Origin: Proteles cristata cristata
Lineage: Eukaryota; Chordata; Mammalia; Carnivora; Hyaenidae
DNA: 64,000 nucleotides
Reading direction: 5' to 3'
Assembly: GCA_017311185.1 (NCBI GenBank)
Contig: JAESUZ010005097.1
Span: 124,001-188,000, forward strand
Shown here: one piece after another, positions 1-9,813 of the stretch
How positions within the stretch are numbered: the first letter of the stretch is position 1
How the letters are laid out: each line of letters starts with the position of its first letter
Notes under the pieces: generated by a model
Told to the model about the DNA's origin: nothing
Seen by the model: the letters and a program-made list of their open reading frames with translations, nothing else
The model's database searches: none
Position numbers and translations under genes: made by a program

Positions 1-686
1 CCTGCGACTCACTCCCCCTCATTAACTTCACTATCAAATGCTCCCCAGCGTCACAAGTTGTAGGTCTTCTTTATGAAATATTTAACTAGAAGGAACCCAA
101 CTGGGATGAAACCTCTCATTTGTGGCGGCCCCAGGAGAGCAGAACACGGACCCCGCTGCTGGCATTAACCTGGGCTGAAGGCAGGCCCGGGGCGGGCGGG
201 GGGAGGGGGGGGCGCCGCGGAGGGGGCCACAAGTGGGGGCGGCCACCACGCCGGGGCCAGAAAGACGGGGTGGACATGCTCACAGCCACCCGCCTTGGGT
301 GTCAGGGGAAGGGGGCCTTCCGCAAAACTCCGAATGCGGAATGGGTAAATCCAAGACACAGAACCAGCCTAGCCAGGGGCAGGGGAGTGACCCGATGGGG
401 ACGGGGTTTCCTTTTGGGGGATGAAGATGTCTTGGCCCGAGACAGAGGTGGTCACGCAATGCCACAAACGTGCTAAACACCGCCCGACTGTGCACTTCGG
501 AACCTATTCGTTTTCTGTTAGGTGAATTTTAACCCAACTTTTAAAAACCATTTTACAGAGAGCTTAGTTTTCCTCCACTCCAACGGTTAGCTCTAAGGCC
601 GCTGACCTGGGAGTGCTCACCGACCAAGCCCCAGGGCCCCTGCTCAGCACTCAGAATTGTCGCATCCCTTACCTGTCACAGCCCTG
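1..686. other. CACNA1A intron 1 sequence, no gene
   Basis: Mostly unique sequence. Positions 183-231 form a G-run and CpG-rich patch (ggggcgggcggggggagg) that could form a G-quadruplex on the plus strand. Short ORFs here show no recognisable protein and no splice-site logic. Confidence 0.6.
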
Positions 687-805
687 GGAGGGAGGTGCCA
701 GCAGGTCCCCAGTTTTACAGAGCAGGGACTTGTGGCTCAGAGGCTCAGAGAGGGTAAGCGGCTTGCCCTGGATCACACAGCCTGCTTTCTGAGAGTCCTC
801 AACCG
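687..805 (-). mobile_element. MIR fragment
   Basis: Reverse-complement MIR core text is recognisable: ccagttttacagagcaggga, then ggctcagagagggtaagc, then ccctggatcacacagcc. Confidence 0.75.
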
Positions 806-824
806 CCTGATGGCCTCAGTGACA

Positions 825-990
825 ATCCTAGCTGAACTTTAGAATCACCTGGGAATTAAAAAAAAAAACAAAACCCATGTCCAGGGGCAGCCCCGGACCA
901 AACTCCCCAGCATCTGGGGGGAGGAGGGCCTCAGGGCATCAGCATTTCTAAACCTTTCAGGTGATTCCAAGTGTAAGCAACCTAGGTGGG
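825..990 (+). mobile_element. MER5-like (hAT-Charlie) fragment
   Basis: ctttagaatcacctgggaat and tcagcatttctaaac match typical MER5 text, with an A-rich interruption at 859-869. Confidence 0.6.
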
Positions 991-1004
991 GATCTTGTTG
1001 AGAT

Positions 1005-1320
1005 GCAGATTGAGACTGAACAGATATGGGGTGGGAAGGTGAGATTCTGGGGTTTTTTTAAGTTTGTTTATTTACTTAGAGAGAAAGAGAGAGAGAGAAT
1101 CCCAAGCAGGCTCCAAGATGCCAGTGGAGAGCCCGACTCCAGGGCTCCGTCTCACAGAAGACAGCGAGACCATGACCAAAGCCAAGATCAAGGGTCAGCC
1201 ACTTAACCGACTAAGCCCCACTCCCACCCCCGGAGCCGGAGATTCTGTATTTCTAACAAGCTCCCAGGAGAGGCTGGAGCTGCGGATTCTAAACAGTGCG
1301 TCCTCTAGAGCCTCCCGTGG
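1005..1320 (+). mobile_element. MER5-like fragment split by an old SINE
   Basis: The 3' half (gagattctgtatttctaaca, agctcccaggagaggctg) is MER5-type text resuming after the SINE at 1052-1225. Similar words, gagattctgggg, end the left half. Confidence 0.5.
1052..1225 (-). mobile_element. CAN SINE, divergent, antisense
   Basis: It begins with a T-rich tail and gagagaaagagag, and ends with accatgaccaaagccaag and cttaaccgactaagcccc. It is more diverged than groups A and B, and sits inside a MER5-like relic. Confidence 0.75.
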
Positions 1321-1349
1321 TGATGGAAGGTTCTAGATCTTAACGCCAT

Positions 1350-1735
1350 CCAGGACGTTGGCCACTTGTCACATCTTGGTAATGTAGCACCTGAAGTATG
1401 GCTGACACAACTGAGGGCCTGACTCTTTCATTGTATTTAATTCCATTTAAGTCCTTTTTTTTTTTTTTTTTTTTATTTCTAGGAGAGAGAGAGAGAGACA
1501 GCATGAGCAGGGGAGGGTCAGAGAGAGAGGGAGTCACAGACTGACACAGGCTCCAGGTTCCAAGCTGGCAGTCAGCACAGAGCCTGACGCGGGGCTCGAG
1601 CCCACGAACCGCGAGATCATGACCTAAGCGAAAGTCGGACGCTTAACCGACTAAGCCACCCAGGCGCCCCCATTTAAATCCATTTTTAAGTTGAAAGAGC
1701 CCCACCTGGCTGGTGGCTACCACACTGGGCGGCAC
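1350..1735 (+). mobile_element. Ancient DNA-transposon-like relic interrupted by a young SINE
   Basis: The left part (ttggccacttgtcaca, tgaagtatggctgac) and the right part (tggctggtggctaccacac) are pieces of a dispersed mammalian repeat whose text also occurs at 29.6-29.9 kb. I do not assert the family name. Confidence 0.5.
1455..1670 (-). mobile_element. CAN SINE group A, near full length
   Basis: Runs from poly-T and ttatttctaggagagag to aaccgactaagccacccagg and cgcccc. The short target duplication catttaa.tcc flanks both ends. Confidence 0.92.
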
Positions 1736-1888
1736 GGGGCTATACAGTCTCCAAGGAGAGAGGAACAAGACATCAAACAGGTTAAAAAACAAAACACGGT
1801 GCCCTAGAACCTCAATAAATAACCTAGAGACAAAAACAACCCAGAGCGTGGTCCCCTTGTCTGTGTCTTTAAGAAGGAGAAACACCGT

Positions 1889-2066
1889 GGGGCCCCTGGG
1901 TGGCTCAGTTGGTTGAGCATCCGACTTCGGCTCAGGTCATGATCTCGCGGTTTGTGGGTTCGAGCCCCACGTCAGGCTCTGTGCTGACAGCTCAGAGCCT
2001 GGAGCCTGTTTCAGATTCGGTGTCTCCCTCTCTCTCTGCCCCTTCCCCTCTCATGCTCTGTGCCCT
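1889..2066 (+). mobile_element. CAN SINE group B, tail missing
   Basis: Head ggggcccctgggtggctcag and body text are intact through ccttcccctctcatgctctg. The A-rich tail is lost. Confidence 0.88.
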
Positions 2067-2409
2067 GCCCCGCCCGACTCTGAGTTTCAGAAGCTCCCCA
2101 GAAAGCGGGGCTACTAACCAGTGTCCAAAAGGCAGACCATTCCCGTGTCCTCCCGTAATATCGCACGTCTTTACTGGGGCTCCAGTGAAAACCCGGACAC
2201 CAGCAAGCACGGCAGGAGCAGGGGAAGGGCCCGCCCGTCATGAGTGTGGAAAACGAGCGCGGCTGGCACGAAGGCTCCGAGAGCTTGCTCTAAATCCCAC
2301 GGTGGCTGTCGCGCCCTGAAATACGTCGGCACCAACAGACGTCTGCTAAAACACACGCTCTTGCACCAAAGAGGGAGGAAGTTCCTGCCAGGCCCTGAAC
2401 GACAGCGCA
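2067..2409. other. Intron 1 unique stretch
   Basis: No gene, repeat or splice pattern is recognised. It has moderate GC content with scattered CpG. Confidence 0.5.
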
Positions 2410-2625
2410 GTCAACCTGATTCAGCACCTGCCACATGCCGGGCGCCGTTCCAGTGCCGCCCGAGCCTCACAGCAGCCCCACGGGGTGGGCACTAAAGTTA
2501 CATGCATTTCACAGATGAGGGCACTGAGGCCCAGGAGGTTAAGCAGCTCACCCAGGATGATGCGAGTAGAACTGCTGAGATTTGAACCCACGGAGGCCGG
2601 TTTACAGCCCTCCCTCGTCACCACT
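2410..2625 (-). mobile_element. MIR, long copy
   Basis: Reverse MIR text in order: cagcacctgccacatgccgg, cacagcagccccacgggg, tttcacagatgagggcactg, aggttaagcagctcaccc, gagatttgaacccac. Confidence 0.85.
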
Positions 2626-2889
2626 ACACTGGACTGCCTCGGACCCAATATGGAGCCGCGGAACCCCTCACGGTCCAGGAAGCCTGGCGCACTCCCCCCC
2701 AAAGACGTCTGTGCCGGAGATGTCTGGGGGAAACGGAGCGAGGAATGCGACGTGGGACATGGTGAAGGACATGCAGACGGCCCCCACACCCCTGGGGAGC
2801 GGTCCCCTTCTTCAGTTCCTGAGGGTACGCTCTGCACCACAAGGGGGGGTCCGCCTCTCACCTCTGTGTCTGGAAAAGATGCAAAATCA

Positions 2890-3094
2890 GGGGAGCCTGG
2901 GTGGCTTAGTCGGTTAAGCGTCCGACTTTCGCTTGGGTCATGATCTCATGGTTCGTGGGTTCGAGCCGCGTCGGGCTCTGTGCTGACTGCCAGCTCAGAG
3001 CCTGGAGCCTGTTTCAGAGTCTGTATCTCCTCTCTGACCCTCCCTGCTCACGCTCTCTCTCTCTCCTAAAAATAAATAAAACATTAAAAAATAA
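2890..3094 (+). mobile_element. CAN SINE group A with perfect TSD
   Basis: Full-length copy with ctgactgccagctc and a cctaaaaataaataaaac tail. The target duplication aaagatgcaaaatca lies at 2875-2889 and 3095-3109. It is antisense to CACNA1A, so its tail gives a T-rich TTTTTAG acceptor-like word on the transcript strand. Confidence 0.95.
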
Positions 3095-3189
3095 AAAGAT
3101 GCAAAATCAAGGGCGGCCCCGCAGGGCCACAGAACCAAGGAAGGGGACCTCAGAGTCTGAAAGGACACAGAGTTACTGTTCCTTGCGAT

Positions 3190-3350
3190 CTGGCCCCAAA
3201 GCCTGACAGATGACCCCGCGATGCCATTTCCGGGACTCTGTCCTCAGGAAGTAGCCGCAGACGTATGCAAAGAAATCATCGCGGGCTGGGTCTCAAGATT
3301 TATACACAAAATGACGCCCGTTTTTGTTACAAAAAACAAGAAAGTACAAG
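3190..3350 (+). mobile_element. Old LINE 3'-end relic
   Basis: Text such as gccatttccgggactctgtc and tatgcaaagaaatc resembles old L1/L2-type 3' regions. Assignment is weak. Confidence 0.4.
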
Positions 3351-3404
3351 CGTGCTGGGGGGGGTGGGGGGATGGGAAAGACGATGCCATTTCCTTCGGA
3401 GTGT

Positions 3405-3501
3405 GGTCCACGAAGCCTTGTCACCTTCCTGCCCTCCTCTGCCCCCATCTGCCTGGCACGTACTAGGTGCTCAACAAACATTTATAAAAGAATGAATTAC
3501 C
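3405..3501 (+). mobile_element. L2 3' end
   Basis: ctgcctggcacgtactagg followed by tgctcaacaaacatttat is the classic LINE2 3' terminus. It runs directly into a TGAA repeat, as L2 tails do. Confidence 0.75.
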
Positions 3502-3549
3502 ATGAATGAATGAATGAATGAATGAATGAATGAATGAATGAATGAATGC
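3502..3549 (+). repeat. (TGAA)n microsatellite grown from the L2 tail
   Basis: About eleven tandem tgaa units, uninterrupted, at the L2 terminus. Confidence 0.95.
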
Positions 3550-3984
3550 AGTCCTCTCCCCACTCCCATCTCTGAGCTAATCTGCCCCAGGGTCTGTCTC
3601 CTGTATGTCCGCAAGGCCAGCCCCGGGTGCAGGGAGCAGCAGAGAACCACAGTCTATACCAGCAGCGCCCACCGCACCGGGAGCCCGGAGAAGTGAGGCA
3701 CGATCTGAAAACTGGGCAACAGAAGGAGAAGGAAGGAGAAAGAAAGGCCGCGGCAGCTTTCACTCCAACATTTTCCAACTCCGGTTGAGATTTCCTTCTA
3801 TACACTCGTCTATATTTACATCAACGAATCTGTTGGTAGCAAGCCTGTGGCTGATCGTGTGGGATCTAAAGTTCACAGAAAGCTGGCTTAGACACCCAGC
3901 TCGGAAGAGAAACTGTAAATTCAATGTAAGTCACCCAAAAACCCTAAATCCACCCACTCCCCTCCAGGAAATCCGTGACATCTT
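3550..3984. other. Intron 1 unique stretch
   Basis: No repeat or gene recognised. A purine-rich patch (agaaggagaaggaaggagaa) lies near 3720-3745. Confidence 0.5.
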
Positions 3985-4200
3985 TTTACATTGGGATCTC
4001 TCAATGTCAGCACTACTGACACCTTGGGCTCGATCATTCTTTACTTGGTGGGGGTGGGGGGGGCGGAGGGGGGTGTCCTGAGCATTTTAGGACCCTCGGT
4101 GCCCACTATATGCCAGTAGCACCTTGCCCTCCACGGTCACGAGAGCCAGCAACGTCTCTGGACATTGCCCCAAGTCCCCAGTTCCAAAGCACTGCCTTAC
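3985..4200 (-). mobile_element. MER20 (hAT-Charlie)
   Basis: Reverse MER20 text: ctcaatgtcagcactactga, ttgggctcgatcattcttta, gtcctgagcattttaggacc, atgccagtagcacc, cgtctctggacattgccc. A G-rich expansion (4050-4075) interrupts it. Confidence 0.8.
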
Positions 4201-4289
4201 ACGCAGCCCAAACCAAATGGCCGTTCCCTCCCTGTTCCTTCATCGACTTCCTGAACTCTGAGTCGCCCGGTCTCAGAATCTCGCCTACA

Positions 4290-4560
4290 GATCAAATAAA
4301 GTCCAGGCAACGGTTTCCAGACTCGGGGACCTTATCTACACCGGAATTTTACTCTGAAAATAACCAGAACCGTGGACAAAGACGCACAAAGATGTCCACC
4401 GCGCTGTCGTTTATCAGCACAACAAACGAACAACCGAAGATGGTGACGCGAAGCGGGACGCGCCCATCACGCGGGATAGTGTCAGATATTAACAGCAGTC
4501 GTTTCTGGGGTTGCTGCCAATCTATACAGCAGCACTGTGTGAATTTAAATAAGACACCCT
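4290..4560 (+). mobile_element. Old LINE relic (low certainty)
   Basis: Degenerate text (accttatctacaccgg, aagatgtccaccg, atcagcacaacaaacgaac) resembles old LINE 3' regions, where cacaaagatgtcc-type words are common. Confidence 0.35.
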
Positions 4561-5039
4561 TTTTTCAAGTTGTTAGGTCCATCTGTCAAAAAGTTGTCAT
4601 AATAGCTTCATTTTTCCAGAACAAGATACTAAGCTTTCATCAGCTGGGAAACTGGAATAATAAATGTACAGCTTCCACGAAGCCTATGATAGGAGGTATG
4701 ATACTCTTGTGCAATGTACAGCCTGTGCAACGGTACATGGTAGCTCTGATGCTTTCCAAGGATATCTAGTGGCATGGAAATGCGTTCACAAAAGCTTCTG
4801 TTCCATCAAAAGGTGTGGAATGAAATACAGTGAAATGTCTCCAGAGATTCCCTCTGGATATAGGAGAGTAGACGTATATTTTATAGTTTTCTTTGTACTT
4901 CAAGTGTTCAATAAATGAAGAGGACAGGCCTCTTGGAGGATGGCAAGTCTTGCACAGAGACCTAAATAAAGTGGAGTCAGCCACAGAGAGACAGGTGGAG
5001 GGAAGAGCCAGCACAAACGCCTTCAGATGCAAATGAGCT
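4561..5039. other. Intron 1 AT-rich unique stretch
   Basis: No gene. Relatively AT-rich (4.56-4.92 kb), with two gtacagc words and a terminal ttcaataaatgaag. It could be an old LINE or a conserved intronic element; undecided. Confidence 0.4.
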
Positions 5040-5580
5040 GGGTGTAGGCAAAAATGGCCCGCGGAGCTGAGGCAGAGTGGAAGAGAGGAGATCGAAGACA
5101 GGAGGCACTAGATTGTGTGGGGCCTTGTAGGAGACGGGGGTATCTGTTATCTCTGGTCAGTGAGTAAGAAGTGGGGGGCATTTATCTAATCTGCTCAGGA
5201 GTGAGACATTCCGCTAGCCCACCACTATCGCTGATGGAGCAAAAGTCGAGGAATTCCATGTTCAGTCCCAATGCTGAAATCAACAAAACCAGGTATTTCC
5301 AGAATTTTAATAATCTTTGTCAAGAGCACTGCTTATTCACTCCCTCATCGTTACTCGATCGACAAACATTTATGCATGATTCCGCACAGGACATGTCGGG
5401 GGGAGGTGTGAGGAAGGTAAATCCCCCTGTCCCCTACCCTCAAGGAGCCTTCCAATTGGAGAGGTAAGATTAAGCATGCGATCTCACTGATTTTCACAAA
5501 AAGCACGCAAGATTCACTTATGCTGAGAGAGGTGCAACGAAGGTGGTAAGCGGAGGTCACTGACAATCTAAGAAGAACAC
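5040..5580 (-). mobile_element. L2 fragments
   Basis: Two L2 pieces in reverse orientation: tgtgtggggccttgtagg near 5117, and the 3' end gacaaacatttatgcatg near 5360 followed by accctcaaggagccttcc near 5437. The order suggests separate or rearranged fragments. Confidence 0.6.
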
Positions 5581-5639
5581 CAAGTATCAGAGACGCCCAA
5601 CACGGATAACCACCCTGCCATATACACCCTTATCTGCAA

Positions 5640-6545
5640 CATCCACCGATGCGCCCACCCATCCATCCACTCATCCATCTTCTTACCCTTCAATCCAGGG
5701 CAATCATCTGCCCATCTAGTCATCTGCCCATATGGTCACCGTCATGCACCAATCTACTTGTCCATCCACCGACCATCCAATTGTCCAGCCATTCAACATC
5801 ATCCATTTCCCTCTTTCTTCCCCCCTCCTTCCTTCCTTCCCTTCCTTCCATCCTCTTCCCCTTCCTACCCTCCTTCCTTCATCCCATCTATCCATCCACC
5901 CATCCATCCGTCTGTCCAACCATCCACAAATCCATCCATCCATCCATCTATCCATCCATCCATCAGTCCATCTGTCCAACCATCCACAGATCCATCCTTC
6001 CATCCATCCATCCATCCATCCATCCATCCATCCATCCATCCATCAGTTCAACCATCCACAGATCCATCCATCCATCAGTCCATCTGTCCAACCATCCACA
6101 GATCCATCCATCCATCCATCCATCCAACCATCCATCCATCCATCCATTCAACCATCCGCAGATCCATCCACCCATCAGTCCACCTGTCCAACCATCCACA
6201 GATCCATCCTTCCTTCCATCTATCCATCCATCCATCCATTCATCCATCCATCCATCCACAGATCCATCCATCCATCCATCCATCCCAACCATCCATCCAT
6301 CCATCCATTCAACCATCCGCAGATCCATCCACCCATCAGTCCACCTGTCCAACCATCCACAGATCCATCCTTCCTTCCATCTATCCATCCATCCATCCAT
6401 TCATCCATCCATCCATCCACAGATCCATCCATCCATCCATCCATCTGTCCAACTATCCACAGATCCATCCATCTGTCCGTTCTTCCATCTGTCCAACCAT
6501 CCACAGATCCATCCATCCAACCATGCATCCACTCATTCATCCAGC
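5640..6545 (+). repeat. (CCAT)n tetranucleotide minisatellite, about 0.9 kb
   Basis: Variant ccat/ccac/tcca tetramers run with few interruptions; the purest part is 5880-6545. A CT-rich stretch lies at 5810-5880. Because the 12-base phase cycles Pro-Ser-Ile-His, all three plus frames stay open, and the minus frames read Asp-Gly-Trp-Met, so long ORFs here are repeat artefacts. It includes a 161-bp exact duplication at 6124-6284 and 6285-6445. Confidence 0.97.
6124..6445 (+). repeat. 161-bp higher-order tandem duplication inside the minisatellite
   Basis: From caaccatccatcc onward the two units (offset 161) read identically through variant positions such as accatccgcag, cacctgtcc and ccttccttcca. 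The junction differs only by a 2-base indel. Confidence 0.9.
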
Positions 6546-6945
6546 ACTAACTACATCCCTCTTCTATAAAGCACAAATGTCCACCCATGATCCTTAACTT
6601 AAAAGACTGCACTATGATTAGCAACAGGGCAGACTGTTAACAATTTTGCATTATAACTCTTCCAAAGATAATTCAAGTCCATAAACTTGGACTTTGACTA
6701 TTCCCGTTGACTATTCCAACCAGCTCAAGACCAAAATTCTCCAAGCAAGAATGGGGGCTGTCTGCCTGACCCCACCCTGAGAACGAGGAGGAGACCTGAG
6801 GGAGAGCTTGGCCAGTGCCTGTCAAGTGTCTGGTGTTCCATACATGCTGATGAATCTCAGCAGATCCTAGCTGAAGCCAAGCTCCCTGAGGACACAGATG
6901 AAAATTAACACCTTGAGTACTCATTCATTCAAAAATTATTTACTC
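6546..6945. other. Intron 1 unique stretch
   Basis: No gene or clear repeat recognised between the minisatellite and the next L1 relic. Confidence 0.5.
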
Positions 6946-6989
6946 ACCACAGCAGCACCATTCACAATGGCAAACACACAGGTATGCGC

Positions 6990-7022
6990 GCACACACACA
7001 CACACATGCATACACACACACA
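6990..7022 (+). repeat. (CA)n microsatellite, interrupted
   Basis: cacaca runs interrupted by tgcat. Confidence 0.9.
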
Positions 7023-7111
7023 AACTAAAAACATCCCAAATGCCCATCACCCAGGAAAATGGATAAACTGTTGTTATCACCAGAGAATGCAATACTAAGC
7101 AGAGAAAAACA

Positions 7112-7285
7112 GGGGCGCCTGGGCGGCTCAGTCAGTTAAGTGTCCAACTCTTGACTTCAGCTTAGGTGATGATCTCACGGTTTGTGAGTTAGAGCCCCAT
7201 GCTGGGGGCTTCTCCTCTCTCTCTGCCCCTCCCCTGCTTGCACACTCTGTCTCTCAGAATAAAGAGATAAACTTAAAAAAATAAA
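7112..7285 (+). mobile_element. CAN SINE, divergent, internally shortened
   Basis: Head ggggcgcctgggcggctcag, body ccaactcttgacttcagc, then loss of the tctgtgctgacag block. Ends in aaagagataaac with a short duplication aaacagggg. Confidence 0.85.
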
Positions 7286-7460
7286 CAGGGGAAAAAAAAT
7301 AACCTACAGTTACACTGCGTAGCCGGTGAATCTTAGAAACATACAGTTGAGTGAAAAAAAGCCAAGAACAAGTTCCAGAAGGCTAAAAAGTTCAAAAACC
7401 GGGAAAATTAAATTTACATTAAGGTGCATGTAAATATGTGATCAAACTGGTTAGAAAAAG

Positions 7461-7480
7461 AGACAGAGAGAGCGAGAGAG

Positions 7481-7514
<34 letters not shown>

Positions 7515-7525
7515 AGGGAGGGTAA
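7461..7525 (+). repeat. (GA)n microsatellite
   Basis: gagagcgagagag followed by a pure GA run of about 30 bases, then a purine-rich tail. Confidence 0.93.
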
Positions 7526-7645
7526 GAAGGAAGACACATGCAATCTAAGAGACCGTGATTGCCTTTGGGTAAGTGGAGAGGGGGAGGAGGGGGAGGAAAA
7601 GGAAGGTCAGGGACCACGGGTAAGTTATTGACCATATTTAGTTCA

Positions 7646-7880
7646 GGGCTTCTCGGAGTGTGCCCCCAGACCAGCAACATCAGCACCGCTTGCATTTCTA
7701 GCAAGTTCCCAGGCTCCAACCCAAACCTCCTGAATCAGAAACTCTGGGGGTGAGATCCAGCCACCTGTGTTTAACTTGCCCCCAGGAGGTGCTCAAGCGT
7801 GAGAAACCTCCCGCCCTAAAAGCAGGTGATGCTGACCCCGGAGGGCCGGGGGCCCCCACTTTGAGGACCGCCATTTTTGT
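7646..7880 (-). mobile_element. MER5-like (hAT-Charlie) relic
   Basis: gcatttctagcaagttccca, ctgaatcagaaactctgggg and cactttgagga are MER5 words, but their order suggests two joined pieces. Confidence 0.55.
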
Positions 7881-7882
7881 TC

Positions 7883-8098
7883 CTTTTTTTAAAGTTTATT
7901 TATTTTGAGAGACAGAGAAAGCACATGTGTGAGCATGAGCAGGGGAGGAGCAGAGAGAGGGAAAGACAGGACCCCAAGCAGGCTCGGAGCTGTCAGCATA
8001 GAGCCCGACGCGGGGCTCGAACTCACTAACCGTGAGATCATGACTGGAGCTGAAATCAAGAGTGGGACGCTTTACTGACTGAGCCATCCAGGCGCCCC
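7883..8098 (-). mobile_element. CAN SINE, older copy
   Basis: tttaaagtttatttattttg to ctgactgagccatccaggcg and cccc. The body carries gctgaaatcaagagtgggac, an older variant. Confidence 0.9.
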
Positions 8099-8360
8099 AA
8101 TCATTTTAGATCTTGCCTTCGGTACCTGGTCAACCAGGGTTTCCATATACTATTACAATAAATAAAGAAAAAAAAGAAGTGTAAGGAGAGACAATATTGA
8201 GGCTGTGTTGTGGGCCTGGAATAAGATTAAAGCAATAGCTGTTATAGGAAGGACAAGAACACACCCCACAGACGTGCATTCAGCCCCTGGAGGGACCGGG
8301 TTCCGGGCAGAGTGGTGGCCGCAGGAACCCAGACCTGGCCATGGTGGAGGCTGAAGTCCT

Positions 8361-8579
8361 TCTTTTTTTTTATATTTTTATTTATTTCTAGGAGAGAGAG
8401 AGAGAGACAGCGTGAGCAGGGGTCAGAGAGAGAGAGGGAGACACAGACTCTGAAACAGGCTCCAGGCTCTGAGCTGGCAGTCAGCACAGAGCCCGATGCG
8501 GGGCTCGAACCCACGAACCGCGAGATCATGACTTAAGCGAAAGTAGGACGCTTAACCGACTAAGCCACCCAGGCGCCCC
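8361..8579 (-). mobile_element. CAN SINE group A
   Basis: Poly-T and tatttatttctaggagagag through cttaaccgactaagccaccc and aggcgcccc. Little divergence. Confidence 0.93.
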
Positions 8580-9582
8580 CCACCCACATGCCCATTATTC
8601 TTAATAAAGCAAACAATAAAGGTCAGTGAGATAAAAGAATATGGCAGGTTCCAGAAGGTCAGAAACCATGTGACCCTCCCTGCCCTTTAGACTGCACGAG
8701 GCTTCCTCTATGACAAATCTGCCCATTTATTCTTGAAATCAGGCTTCGCCCTCCTGCAAAAGCTACTCGTACAAAAATACCTTAAAAATTGGTTTAAAAT
8801 TATATATACCTTTTACACACAGACCTAAAACGAGAACGGAACTTAACAGCGTGAATATTACTTGCTGGCAGGTGGGCGAGGAAGAGAGTGTTATCCGGGG
8901 GAGAGAATGCTAATTCCACGTCCTGTGTCTGACCGGAGCCCTGAGCACCTTGAAGGCAGGGCCAAGGGCGCTCCCAGTCTGAACAGGAGATAAAACCCAT
9001 CTCGGACCCACGAGAGATGACAAAACTTGATCCGGACTTAAGTCGGGAATTTCACTTCGGAGCCGATATCCCTCTCGCATTAGCGGCCTTAAAGAGGCGG
9101 CTTCCCAAAGCCCAATTCATTCCAATAAAAAGTCTCAACTTCTCAGAGGAGGGAAAAAACCACCTAAATTCTCCTTGCCTCCCTCCCTGGCCCCGTCTCA
9201 CGGCTCCCTCCTCTCTCCCTTCTTGGGTGTTAACTCCCCAGGAGGGCGACCCGTGCCCTGGTTTGCCCAGAACAGCAAACTGGGACACGGTCATCTCTCC
9301 TGACAAGGACTAGTGCCCGGTGGTTTCTGAAACCCGAGTTGTGAAGCCCACCCCCAGCTTCCCTCTCCTGGAATGTTCCTTGCCTTCTCTATTCTCCTAG
9401 GAAGTGAGGGAGAGGGGAGAAATGAGACAGGACGCATTCTCACCCCACACGGGTGGCCCCGGAGGGCCACAGACGCTGTCTGAAGGCGTGTGGTCTCCCC
9501 CCTGGGCTAAACTCTTGGCTCAGGAGGAGGAGACGGGGTGGAAGGGAGAGGCTAATTACACACTTTAAAACTCCTGCACCTT
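8580..9582. other. Intron 1 unique stretch, about 1 kb
   Basis: No gene or repeat recognised. The 99-codon ORF at 9017-9313 has no homology I recognise and no splice-site support. Confidence 0.5.
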
Positions 9583-9813
9583 GGGGCGCCTGGGTGGCTT
9601 AGTCGGTTGAGCGTCTGACTTTCGCTTCGGTCATGATCTCGCGGTTTGTGGGTTCGAGCCCCACGTCGGGCTCTGTGCTGACTGTCAGCTCAGAGCCTGG
9701 AGGTTGCTCCGGATTCTGTGTCTCCCTCTCTCTCTGACCCTCCCCTGCTCGCGCTGTCTCTCTCTCTCCTAGAAATAAATAAAACATTTTAAAAAAATAA
9801 AAAAATAAAAAAT
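9583..9813 (+). mobile_element. CAN SINE group A with TSD
   Basis: ggggcgcctgggtggcttag through tctctcctagaaataaataa. Imperfect target duplication aaaactcctgcacct / aaaactcccgcacct. It is antisense to CACNA1A, presenting TTTATTTCTAG (AG at 9770-9769) on the transcript strand. Confidence 0.94.

Larger units (their letters stand above)
6946..7440 (+). mobile_element. Old L1 3' UTR relic, split by CA repeat and SINE
   Basis: cagcaccattcacaatggca, catcccaaatgcccatcacc and ggaaaatggataaactg are typical L1 3' text. It is interrupted by (CA)n at 6990-7022 and by the SINE at 7112-7285. Confidence 0.7.

Noticed and set aside
5880..6545. CRISPR-like array of short repeats
   Set aside because: There are no unique spacers; units are contiguous tetramers in mammalian DNA.
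5649..6597. Three overlapping 270-306-codon plus ORFs (Pro-Ser-Ile-His repeats) and minus ORFs (Asp-Gly-Trp-Met repeats)
   Set aside because: They are the automatic product of a tetranucleotide repeat that lacks stop codons in every frame; not genes.
9595..9690. tRNA-like A and B boxes in many places (ggcttagtcgg, ggttcgagccc)
   Set aside because: These are pol III promoters of CAN SINEs. The cloverleaf is degenerate and followed by CT-rich and A-rich SINE parts, so they are not tRNA genes.
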